Positions 56,941 through 64,000 of a DNA stretch of 64,000 bases are shown here, piece by piece. A program made the translations under genes and the position numbers. Source of the DNA: Halobellus litoreus (GTDB lineage Archaea > Halobacteriota > Halobacteria > Halobacteriales > Haloferacaceae); assembly GCF_024464595.1 (NCBI RefSeq), contig NZ_JANHAW010000001.1, positions 1,195,083 through 1,259,082 of the forward strand. The letters are read 5' to 3'. Numbering within the stretch: the stretch's first letter is position 1; the number at the start of each line of letters is the position of its first letter. Under the pieces are notes generated by a model. That model did no database searches and had not been told where the DNA came from. It saw nothing but the letters and a program-made list of their open reading frames with translations.

Positions 56941-59067
56941 TCAGGCCGCACGATCTTCGCGGGACGCGAGCAGGAGGCGAAGCCCCTCGTAGCCGAGCAC
57001 CAACCCGACCGCGATTCCGCCGGCCACCGCCGGGGGAAGATTCAGCTCGGCGGCCCACCGGAGGACGGCCGGATCGGGGCTCCCGAGATACCCCACGACG
57101 ACGGCGACCAGCCAAACCGGACGGCGGGCGCTGTCGAGGGCGAGGCGGACCCGCAGCAGCCGCCGCGAGCGGCCGTAGCGGCGCAGGAGGAGCGACACGA
57201 GTTCGAACACACCCACGAGGGCGCCCGCGATGAGCAGGGGCGTGTACACCGCGAGGCCGTTGGCCGCGAGCGTCTCGACGGCCGCCGAGGGAAGACGGCC
57301 GTAATACCCCGTCGGGACCGGCAGGGGACTGAAGAGGTATCCGACGAGCGCCGCGAGCACGGCAGCCTGGGGACGGCGGGCCGCCAGTCCCTCGGCGGTG
57401 GGGATCAGCGATCCCCTCGCGGTCCACCGCAGCGCGAACAGCGTCCCCTCGAACAGCGCGATCATCGTCGCGCCGACGATGATCGGGGCCATCCCGGTCG
57501 GATCGGGGCTGACGAGGAACGCGAGTCCCAGGAACGTCCCCCAGAAGAGCAGGCGGCGGTCTTCGAGCCACACCCGGGTGACGAGGTTCATCATAATCGC
57601 CAGCATCACGAACAGCGGGATCTGGAAGATGATGGCGTTGTAGCCCATCAGGATGAGGATGAGGTTGAACGTCTCCTTGAGGCCGAACGCCACGACCGCC
57701 GTCCCGGTGGTGTAGGAGGTGAAGTACGCGAAGATGGCCGGCAGGACGATGAAGTGCGCGAAGGCGATCCCGACGAACGCGAGGACGAGGCTCGTCGGCA
57801 CCGCCGCGAGGTAGTAGCGGCGCTCCTTCGGATACAGTCCCGGTCGCATAAACAGGTAGGTCTCGTAGACGAACGCCGGCAGACCGATCACGAGGCCGCC
57901 GAGGGCGGCGACCTTCAGTTCCGTCAACAGCAGTTCGAGCGGGCCGTAGACCCGCGGCCGACGGTCGACCATCTCGGGTGCCCCGGGGATGTGCGTGTTC
58001 CAGAGGAAGTCGATGACCTCCGTGGAACTGACGAGGTCGAGGCCGAACGCGGAGTTCACGAGGTCGGCACCGGGGTACAGCAGCAGCGTGACGATGCCGC
58101 CGATGCCGAGGACGACCGCCAGTCGGCGGACCATCTCCTCGATGTGGTCCGCGAGCGGCATCTCTTCGTCGCTCTCGGGGCCGTCCGAGAGCATTCCATC
58201 GTCGGCGTCGACGAGCGGGTCGGGCGCGGCGGTCTCGGCCGCGGCCCCGCCGGGTGCGGCGTCGCCCGTGGCCGGCGCGCCGCCGTCCGTGCCGGTCGCA
58301 GCGGCGACGGCGTCGGGATCGTCGGCGGCGTCTGCCCCCTCGTCGGGCCAGAGTTCGTCGGCGTCGTCGCCGACGACGCCCGCGTCCGGTTCCGCGTCGG
58401 TGTCGTCCCCACCGTCCTCCTCGGTGTCGTCGACACCCTCGTCGGCCGAATCAGCGGATCCGTCGGCCGATTCGTCGTCCGAACCCGCGGGTTCGGATTC
58501 GGCGTCGAGGTCGTCAGCGACGTTTTCGCCGACCGAGAGGTCCCATCCGGCCGTCGGATCACCGGAGGCCGGGAAGTCCTCCTCCGAGTCGGCGGCGGCG
58601 TCAGAAGCGTCCGAATCTCCGTCGGTGTCCGAGTCGCCATTGGTATCCGGGTCGCCGTCAGTGTCCGACTGACTGTCGGTCTCGCCGGACGAGCCCTCGC
58701 CGGCGGCCACGTGTGTCCCCTCGTCGGTGGCGTCTTCAGTCTCGTCGGTGGCGTCTTCACTCTCTTCAGTGGCGTCTTCAGTCTCGGCGGCGGCGTCTTC
58801 ACTCTCTTCAGTGGCGTCTTCAGTCTCTACGTCGCCGGGATTTTCGGTATCATCGGCATCGGCGACAGCGTCTTCAGCCTCGGATCGTTCGGCGTCACCC
58901 GCCGACTGCTCAGTGTCACCTTCCGGCCGCTCGGAGTCGGAGACCGCTTCGGACGCGTCGCTGGCGGACCGTTCGGTTTCCGCGTCGCCGACTGCGGACT
59001 CGCCGCTGCCGGACGCTTCGGCGTCGTCTTCGGGCGTCCGGTCCCCGTCCTCCGAATCGTCGGCCAT
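56941..59067 (-). CDS. tatCo: Tat translocase subunit TatC, TatCo type
   Basis: The 708-residue protein's first ~300 residues are an Asp/Glu/Ser/Thr/Ala low-complexity cytosolic extension, including a 54-nt repeat encoding ATEESEDA/ATEETEDA-like units. The TatC domain (about 303-560) has the conserved LADHIEEMVRRL start, a PGLYPKERRY loop and six helices; additional hydrophobic segments follow at the C-terminus. TatC binds RR signal peptides, here under high-salt export of folded proteins. It is divergent from tatCt. Confidence 0.93.
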   Translation of the reverse strand: MADDSEDGDRTPEDDAEASGSGESAVGDAETERSASDASEAVSDSERPEGDTEQSAGDAERSEAEDAVADADDTENPGDVETEDATEESEDAAAETEDATEESEDATDETEDATDEGTHVAAGEGSSGETDSQSDTDGDPDTNGDSDTDGDSDASDAAADSEEDFPASGDPTAGWDLSVGENVADDLDAESEPAGSDDESADGSADSADEGVDDTEEDGGDDTDAEPDAGVVGDDADELWPDEGADAADDPDAVAAATGTDGGAPATGDAAPGGAAAETAAPDPLVDADDGMLSDGPESDEEMPLADHIEEMVRRLAVVLGIGGIVTLLLYPGADLVNSAFGLDLVSSTEVIDFLWNTHIPGAPEMVDRRPRVYGPLELLLTELKVAALGGLVIGLPAFVYETYLFMRPGLYPKERRYYLAAVPTSLVLAFVGIAFAHFIVLPAIFAYFTSYTTGTAVVAFGLKETFNLILILMGYNAIIFQIPLFVMLAIMMNLVTRVWLEDRRLLFWGTFLGLAFLVSPDPTGMAPIIVGATMIALFEGTLFALRWTARGSLIPTAEGLAARRPQAAVLAALVGYLFSPLPVPTGYYGRLPSAAVETLAANGLAVYTPLLIAGALVGVFELVSLLLRRYGRSRRLLRVRLALDSARRPVWLVAVVVGYLGSPDPAVLRWAAELNLPPAVAGGIAVGLVLGYEGLRLLLASREDRAA
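58720..58835 (-). repeat. 54-nt tandem repeat inside tatCo
   Basis: Repeated units of GTCTTCACTCTCTTCAGTGG and variants (+ strand) encode acidic EDATEES/EDAAAET blocks in the N-terminal extension of TatCo. Copy number is likely to vary between strains. Confidence 0.75.
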
Positions 59068-59177
59068 TCACCAGAGTTTCGCCGCCCGGATCTTATAGGC
59101 CTTTCCGCATCGTCTCGACGCCGATCCCTGCGCGGCGGTCGAAAAGATTGATAACTGCGAGTCGGTTCTCTTCGGGT

Positions 59178-61403
59178 ATGTCTAGCGCGCTCGACGAGGA
59201 CACGAGAGAGACGCTCGACGCCGGCCGTGAGACCGCCGGCGCGATGCTTCGAGCCGCGCAGAAGGATCTCCAGAAGGTATTCATCTTCTTCCTGATCGGC
59301 TTTCTCGGGACGTTCTACGCGCTCAGACTCTACGTCTGGGACTTCCTGAAACGCGTCACGAGAGCGCAGATGTCCGCGGGGATCAGCGGCGACGTCTCGA
59401 TCATCGCCCAGACGCCGTTCGACGTGATCCTCCTGCAGGCGAAGATCGGCCTCGTCGTCGGCGTCGTGCTCGCGCTCCCGGCCTTCCTCTATTTCTCCCG
59501 CGACGCCCTCGTCGAGCGCGGACTGTGGCCCTCCTCGCCGGTCCCCGTCTGGCAGCTCGCGCTCATCTTCGTCGGGATGGTGACGCTCTTCGTCCTCGGC
59601 GTCGCCTACGGCTACTTCGTCTTCTTCCCGTTCACGTTCGCGTTCCTCGCGCAGAACGCGATCGCCGCCGGCTTCTCGCCGACGTACTCGATCGTGAAGT
59701 GGGCGCAGTTCATCTTCCTGCTCACCGCCTCCTTCGGCCTCGCGAGCCAGTTGCCGCTCGCGATGACCGGCCTCTCCTACGCCGAAATCGTCCCCTACGA
59801 GACGTTCCGCGACAAGTGGCGCTACGCCGTCGTCGGCGTCTTCGCCGTCGGCGCGCTGTTCACGCCACCGGACCCGTTCACCCAGATTATGTGGGCGATC
59901 CCCGTCCTGGCGCTGTACGGCGTCAGCCTCTATCTCGCGAAGGTCGTCACGACCGCGCGACGCGGGAGCGAGAAGATGGACGTGAAGGCGACCGTCCGGG
60001 CGCACTGGAACGTCATCGCGGGGGTCGGCGTCCTCGGCGGCGTCCTCGTCTACGCGTTCTTCGAGCGCGGCGGCGTCGGCTACCTCAACGACGGACTCGC
60101 CGCCATCGGCAGCGACTACGTGATCCTCGCGCCGTCGTCGACGGGGCTGCTCGTCGGCTACGTGCTCCTCGCGGTCGTCGTCGCCGCCGTCGTCGCCGTC
60201 GGCTACTTCGTCTACCACGACCTCGACGACCTCGCGGTCGTGGAGGCGGGCGTCGGTGACCCGAGCGCGATCGACCTCGCGGACCTCGACGCCGACGGCG
60301 TCCGCGCCGCGCCGCCCGAGGTGTTCGCCGCGCTCGACGAGGACGAGGCGATGGCCGCCGCCGGCGACGCGCTCGACGCGGGCGAGCGGGCGAAGGCGCA
60401 GGCGATCATCGACCGGTTCGACGAGGACGGCGCGAGCGACGGCGACGAGGGCGACGCGGGCGACGGCGACGGATCGGCCGCCCCGGCGGAGTCGGAAGCG
60501 ACGGCCGCCGAGTCGGGCGGTTCGATCGGCGATCGGTTCTCGCGGGCCGGGAGCACGTTCTTCGACGAGTTCGGCGACGACTCCGACGAGGCCGACGGCG
60601 ATTCCGACGAGGAGAGCGACGATTTCGAGGGGTACTACACCGACCTCGCGTTCATCCTCGACTCGATCACGTCGCGGGCGTTCCGCATTGTGGGGCTGTT
60701 CATGCTCGTGCTCGCCGGGACCTTCGGCTGGCTCTACACCGGCGGGATCAAGCGCGTCTACGAGGACTTCCTCAGCCGACTCCCCGCGCAGGTGACCCCC
60801 GAGGAGGTGCTCAACGTCGTCGCCCTCCACCCGATGGAGGCGCTGGTGTTCGAGGTGAAGTTCTCGACGATCATCGCCGGCCTCGTGACCGCACCGGTGC
60901 TCGCCTACTACGCGTGGCCCGCCCTCCGCGAGCGGAACATCATCAGACAGCGCCGACGCGCGGTCTTCCTGTGGACCGGAGCCCTGGCGGCCGGCCTGCT
61001 CGGCGGGTTCGCGCTCGGCTACTCCACCATCGCGCCCGCCGTCATCTCCTGGCTGGTCAACGACGCCGTCCAGGCGAATATGGTGATCGCCTACCGCATC
61101 ACCAACTTCTTCTGGCTCATCTTCTTCACCACCGCCGGCATCGGCATCCTCGCCGACGTCCCGATCCTGATGATCCTGCTCAACAGCGCGGGCGTGGGCT
61201 ACGGATCGATGCGGGGTCGCTGGCGCGAGGTGACCGTCGGTGTCCTGGCGTTCGCGGCGCTCTTCACGCCCGCGGACGTCCTCACGATGTTCCTCGTGAC
61301 CATCCCGCTGATGGTCGCCTACGGGATCGGTCTCGGCGTCCTGTTCGTGATCACGCTCGGCGGCCGTCGCGACCTGGCACCGCCCCGCAGCATCGACGTC
61401 TGA
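59178..61403 (+). CDS. tatCt: Tat translocase subunit TatC, tandem-fused TatCt type
   Basis: The 741-residue protein is two TatC domains in one chain (about 25-270 and about 490-735), giving about 14 membrane helices with the linker pieces. A two-helix region (about 275-350) and an acidic cytosolic linker (about 355-490) join them. This is the halophile-only TatCt. FFLIGFLGTFYALRLYVWDF and FRIVGLFMLVLAGTFGWLY mark the first helix of each half. It lies head to head with tatCo, 110 bases apart. Confidence 0.94.
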   Translation: MSSALDEDTRETLDAGRETAGAMLRAAQKDLQKVFIFFLIGFLGTFYALRLYVWDFLKRVTRAQMSAGISGDVSIIAQTPFDVILLQAKIGLVVGVVLALPAFLYFSRDALVERGLWPSSPVPVWQLALIFVGMVTLFVLGVAYGYFVFFPFTFAFLAQNAIAAGFSPTYSIVKWAQFIFLLTASFGLASQLPLAMTGLSYAEIVPYETFRDKWRYAVVGVFAVGALFTPPDPFTQIMWAIPVLALYGVSLYLAKVVTTARRGSEKMDVKATVRAHWNVIAGVGVLGGVLVYAFFERGGVGYLNDGLAAIGSDYVILAPSSTGLLVGYVLLAVVVAAVVAVGYFVYHDLDDLAVVEAGVGDPSAIDLADLDADGVRAAPPEVFAALDEDEAMAAAGDALDAGERAKAQAIIDRFDEDGASDGDEGDAGDGDGSAAPAESEATAAESGGSIGDRFSRAGSTFFDEFGDDSDEADGDSDEESDDFEGYYTDLAFILDSITSRAFRIVGLFMLVLAGTFGWLYTGGIKRVYEDFLSRLPAQVTPEEVLNVVALHPMEALVFEVKFSTIIAGLVTAPVLAYYAWPALRERNIIRQRRRAVFLWTGALAAGLLGGFALGYSTIAPAVISWLVNDAVQANMVIAYRITNFFWLIFFTTAGIGILADVPILMILLNSAGVGYGSMRGRWREVTVGVLAFAALFTPADVLTMFLVTIPLMVAYGIGLGVLFVITLGGRRDLAPPRSIDV

Positions 61404-61425
61404 GCGTTATCCCGATAGCTGACTG

Positions 61426-62022
61426 TTACGCCGACGGCCGGAATCCGTCGGGGTAGGAGTCCGGATCCGCCCACTCCTCCGGGTAGTCGTGATCGTATCC
61501 GAGATCCGTCGCCATCGTCACCCGGTTGTATCCCGAGACGATGTTGACGGTGTAGAGCAGTTCGACGAACGTCTTGTCCGTGAACTCGCACGTCTCCCGG
61601 AGCGCCTCGAAGTCCTCGTCGGTCACCGAATCGGGGTCGGCGAGCACGTCGAGCGCGAAATCGATCACGAGCGCTTCCGTTCCGTCGAGGTCGCCGTTCG
61701 CGAGCGCGAGTTGCCACTCGCGGGTCGCCTCGTCGCCGCCGAGGCGCGGCGACAACTGCTTGGCGTAGGCCCCGGTGCAGTACGTGCACGCGTTCGCCAT
61801 CGAGACCGCGACGGCGAGTTTCGTGAACAGTTCGGTGCCGAGGTCTCCCCTCCGCGCGAGGTCGAGGCGGGCCTCGTACACCTGCATCATCACCGGCGGG
61901 AAGTGCGTCTCGGCCTGGAAGTGCTTGCCGACCGATCCGTCGGGGGCGGTCACCTTCGGGGCGAACTCCCGCACAGCCGGGTCGTCGGACTCGTTCGGGT
62001 CGAGGAGATCGATTCGTGCCAT
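61426..62022 (-). CDS. AhpD-like carboxymuconolactone decarboxylase family protein
   Basis: The 198-residue protein has an all-helical CMD fold with the AhpD-type redox motif ANACTYCTGAYAK (cysteines at about 79 and 82) and the conserved histidine/glutamate surroundings. Such proteins reduce peroxides through a CxxC thiol pair or are related decarboxylases. No ahpC lies nearby. The ATG at 62022 gives MARIDLLDPNE, a typical start. Confidence 0.88.
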   Translation of the reverse strand: MARIDLLDPNESDDPAVREFAPKVTAPDGSVGKHFQAETHFPPVMMQVYEARLDLARRGDLGTELFTKLAVAVSMANACTYCTGAYAKQLSPRLGGDEATREWQLALANGDLDGTEALVIDFALDVLADPDSVTDEDFEALRETCEFTDKTFVELLYTVNIVSGYNRVTMATDLGYDHDYPEEWADPDSYPDGFRPSA

Positions 62023-62162
62023 ACGGTCCCAAACTACAGTACGGTACAAAATACTGCCCCGACGTTTCGAGCGAGAAACACGGTCGAATCCGACGCGAGA
62101 GTCTTCGTGTCGCGTTCGGGAGGTTGGGACCGCACCCGAGCGACCCGGACGGAATCCGCGCG

Positions 62163-62170
62163 GTATATTA
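62163..62170 (+). promoter_or_regulatory. TATA box for the RHH-YhhQ operon
   Basis: GTATATTA lies 24-31 nt before the ATG at 62194. The RHH protein may bind near it; there is a short AT-rich repeat CCCAAGAGAATATATG next to the start. Confidence 0.5.
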
Positions 62171-62193
62171 ACCAGGTATTCCCAAGAGAATAT

Positions 62194-62367
62194 ATGCCCA
62201 AAATAAGCGTCGAGATTCCCGAGGAACTCCTCGAAGACCTCGACGAGCACGTCGGCGACGACGGCAAGTTCGTCAACCGGAGCGACGCGGTGCGCGCTTC
62301 GATCCGCAAGACGCTGGATCTGCTCGACGAGATCGACTCCCGGCACGGGCGGATCGACGATGAGTGA
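62194..62367 (+). CDS. Ribbon-helix-helix transcriptional regulator
   Basis: The 57-residue protein has the RHH/MetJ-Arc fold: beta strand KISVEIPEELLEDL, a helix with GKFVNRSDAVRASIRKTLDLL, and no extra domain. It should bind DNA as a dimer. Its end overlaps the start of the YhhQ transporter gene by eight bases, so regulator and transporter are made together. A TATA box at 62163 supports the start. Confidence 0.88.
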   Translation: MPKISVEIPEELLEDLDEHVGDDGKFVNRSDAVRASIRKTLDLLDEIDSRHGRIDDE

Positions 62368-63073
62368 GGCGCGGACGCAGGCCGGCCAGATCGCACTCGT
62401 GGCGCTGTTCGTGACCGCGCTGACGACGGCGCAACTGACGGCGTCGAAACTGCTTGCGTTCGGGCTCCCGTTCGAGTTCCCGGTGACGGGCGCGAGCATC
62501 GTGCTCCCGGGCGCGGCGCTGGCGTACGCGCTGACCTTCTTCGCCTCGGACTGCTACTCCGAACTGTACGGCCGCCGCGCGGCGCAGGTGATGGTCAACG
62601 TCGGCTTCGCGATGAATTTCGTCCTGCTCGCGCTCGTCTGGAGCACCATCCTCGCGCCCGCGGCGAACCCCGAGTCGGCCGCGCAGTACCGCGCGGTGCT
62701 CGCCCCTGGGACGAACATCGTCCTCGGGAGCCTGCTCGCGTACCTCGTCAGCCAGAACTGGGACGTCCTCGTCTTCCACCGCATCCGCGACGCCACCGGC
62801 GCGTCGATGCTGTGGCTTCGCAACATCGCCTCGACGGCGACGAGTCAGGCGATCGACACGGTGCTGTTCGTCGCCATCGCGTTCTACGTCGCCCCGCGGG
62901 TGCTCGGGTTCGGCGCGCAGTTCGAGATCCCGGTGATCCTCTCGCTGATCGTCGGCCAATACCTGCTGAAACTGCTCATCGCCCTGGTCGACACGCCGTT
63001 CGTCTACGCGGTCGTCGCGTTCTTCGGCGGGTCGACGATCGACGACGACGAGAACGCCTGGGCGGCCGACTGA
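62360..63073 (+). CDS. YhhQ/DUF165 queuosine-precursor-type transporter
   Basis: The 237-residue membrane protein has about six helices and the DUF165 core ALTFFASDCYSELYGRRAAQVMVNVGFAMN and NTIVLGSLLAYLVSQNWDVLVFHRIRDATG-like segments. YhhQ takes up 7-cyano-7-deazaguanine (preQ0) for tRNA modification; in archaea this would feed archaeosine. It starts inside the RHH gene, so it is translationally coupled. Confidence 0.9.
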   Translation: MSEARTQAGQIALVALFVTALTTAQLTASKLLAFGLPFEFPVTGASIVLPGAALAYALTFFASDCYSELYGRRAAQVMVNVGFAMNFVLLALVWSTILAPAANPESAAQYRAVLAPGTNIVLGSLLAYLVSQNWDVLVFHRIRDATGASMLWLRNIASTATSQAIDTVLFVAIAFYVAPRVLGFGAQFEIPVILSLIVGQYLLKLLIALVDTPFVYAVVAFFGGSTIDDDENAWAAD

Positions 63074-63091
63074 GCGACCGCGAAAACTCGG

Positions 63092-63868
63092 CTATGCTTC
63101 GTCGACGACCTCGGCGAAGCCGAACTTCGCCTTGACGTCGGTGACGCGGATCCGAACGGAATCGCCCGTCTCCGTCCCGGGGACGAACAGCGCGTAGCCG
63201 TCGATCTTGACGACGCCGTCGCCCTCGCTGCCGACGTCGTCGACGACGACGTCGAGTTCCTCGCCCTCGCGGACGGGTGCCGTGATCCGGTGTTTGCCGA
63301 CCAGATAGAGTTCCGAAGAGGAGTCCCTGGAGGCGTCCGGGCGGATCGAGCGGACGTACTCGAACTCCCGGTCGACGTCTTCGCGGAGGTCGTCGAGGTC
63401 CTGGCCGTCGAACACCTTCGCGGCGAAGTCGCCGCCGGCCGGGAGGAGTTCGAGCGCGACCTCAAGGGCCTGGCGGGCGAGATGGACCGAGCGAGCGTGA
63501 TCCAGCGAGTACTCGCCGGTCATATTCGGCGCCATATCGGAGATCACGACGTCCGCGCCGTCGTCGCCGATTTTCTCCTTCAGTTCGGCTTTGGTGTCCT
63601 CCTCGGTCATATCGCCGCGGATCGTCTCGACGTTGTCGTGCTCTAGGTCGCGGATCCGCTGGAAGTCGACGCCGACGACGGTTCCGCGGTCGCCGACGGC
63701 CTCGGCGGCCACCTGCAGCCACCCGCCGGGGGCGGCCCCGAGGTCGACGACGGTGTTCCCGGGACCGAACAGGCCCGCAGCCTCGTCGAGTTGCTTCAGT
63801 TTGTACGCCGAGCGGGCGCGGTAGCCCTCCTGTTTGGCCTTGTTGTAGTAGTGGTCCTTTCGTGTCAT
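63092..63868 (-). CDS. rlmE: 23S rRNA (uridine-2'-O-)-methyltransferase RlmE
   Basis: The 258-residue protein has an N-terminal FtsJ/RrmJ Rossmann methyltransferase (about 1-195) with SAM motif VVDLGAAPGGWLQVAAE and catalytic residues K, D (SDMAPNMTG), K (AAKVFDG) and E (SSSELYLVG). A C-terminal TRAM domain (about 198-258, APVREGEELDVVVDDVGSEGDGVVKIDGYALFVPG) is fused; archaeal RlmE proteins often have this extra RNA-binding part. Confidence 0.95.
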   Translation of the reverse strand: MTRKDHYYNKAKQEGYRARSAYKLKQLDEAAGLFGPGNTVVDLGAAPGGWLQVAAEAVGDRGTVVGVDFQRIRDLEHDNVETIRGDMTEEDTKAELKEKIGDDGADVVISDMAPNMTGEYSLDHARSVHLARQALEVALELLPAGGDFAAKVFDGQDLDDLREDVDREFEYVRSIRPDASRDSSSELYLVGKHRITAPVREGEELDVVVDDVGSEGDGVVKIDGYALFVPGTETGDSVRIRVTDVKAKFGFAEVVDEA

Positions 63869-63957
63869 ACGGTCCTCACTGAATCGGCTGCCGTGTTCCG
63901 CGGGGAAACAGCCGGCGAATTCGCGTTCATATCGATAGAAAGGAGGTTGAGTCGGAA

Positions 63958-64000
63958 ATGGATGCCGAATTCAGGGGCGTCTTCGAGAGGGACGCCATCG
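63958..64000 (+). CDS. Start of an unidentified gene (runs off the window)
   Basis: An ATG at 63958 opens a frame MDAEFRGVFERDAI that stays open to the edge. A strong Shine-Dalgarno AAAGGAGG lies about ten bases upstream, which is unusual in this mostly leaderless window. Fourteen residues are too few to identify the product. Confidence 0.4.
   Translation, partial: MDAEFRGVFERDAI

Noticed and set aside
58254-59177. Upstream extension of the tatCt frame
   Set aside because: It runs antisense through tatCo as Arg/Pro-rich sequence; the TatCt N-terminus starts properly at 59178.

Overview
The window is a GC-rich stretch of a haloarchaeal (class Halobacteria) chromosome. The evidence is consistent across it: proteins are strongly acidic; there is archaeal information-processing machinery (L39e, L31e, LX, eIF6, eIF1A, RIO1, a thermosome, Orc1/Cdc6, prefoldin alpha, SRP54/FtsY); a halophile-type 2Fe-2S ferredoxin and the halophile-specific TatCo/TatCt pair are present; many small proteins belong to haloarchaea-only families; and TATA boxes sit about 25-33 nt before start codons, which implies leaderless mRNAs. 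The genus cannot be fixed from the sequence alone. No transposase, CRISPR array or rRNA was seen.

Layout. 1-3.5 kb: start of a cysteine desulfurase, then DUF424/TPR, ThpR and an EamA transporter. 3.7-6.9 kb: ribosome and secretion cluster L39e-L31e-eIF6-LX-prefoldin alpha-FtsY, with SRP54 at 8.5 kb. 10-12.4 kb: a two-gene MgtE-like transporter and a Gate-domain membrane protein. 12.5-15 kb: UPF0201/UPF0200 pair, tRNA-Arg(TCT) followed by degenerate copies of its own 3' end, and malate dehydrogenase. 15-24 kb: CBS protein, UvrC, an ABC exporter pair, a HalOD1 protein, NAD-dependent DNA ligase and a class V aminotransferase. 24.4-29.5 kb: an acetyltransferase, then methionine biosynthesis (two O-acetylhomoserine sulfhydrylases around a homoserine O-acetyltransferase). 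29.7-39.2 kb: PiT phosphate permease, ferredoxin, hybrid histidine kinase, APC permease-UspA-YkgJ operon, NmrA-like protein and a membrane protein. 39.2-42.3 kb: small haloarchaeal proteins (DUF5786, DUF5784, DUF5789, PHP phosphoesterase, two zinc-binding microproteins). 42.5-47 kb: thermosome, DICT sensor and the eIF1A-RIO1-KH operon. 47.2-51.4 kb: SAH/MTA deaminase, a DUF192 lipoprotein, an HTH regulator, a 600-bp non-coding region and AhcY. 51.4-56.9 kb: Orc1/Cdc6, membrane proteins, an HhH-MutS fusion and LarE. 56.9-61.4 kb: divergent tatCo and tatCt. 61.4-64 kb: AhpD-like protein, RHH regulator with a YhhQ transporter, RlmE, and the start of one more gene.

Themes. SRP54, FtsY, TatCo and TatCt together cover co-translational and Tat export. 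MetX with two MetY enzymes, AhcY and the SAH/MTA deaminase cover homocysteine and SAM-cycle metabolism. Most of the window is core chromosome. The least ordinary parts are the tRNA-Arg 3'-end repeat field, a pair of palindromic intergenic elements, short tandem repeats that run into the 3' ends of several genes, the HhH-MutS protein, the RHH-YhhQ translational pair and the deaminase-AhcY neighbourhood.
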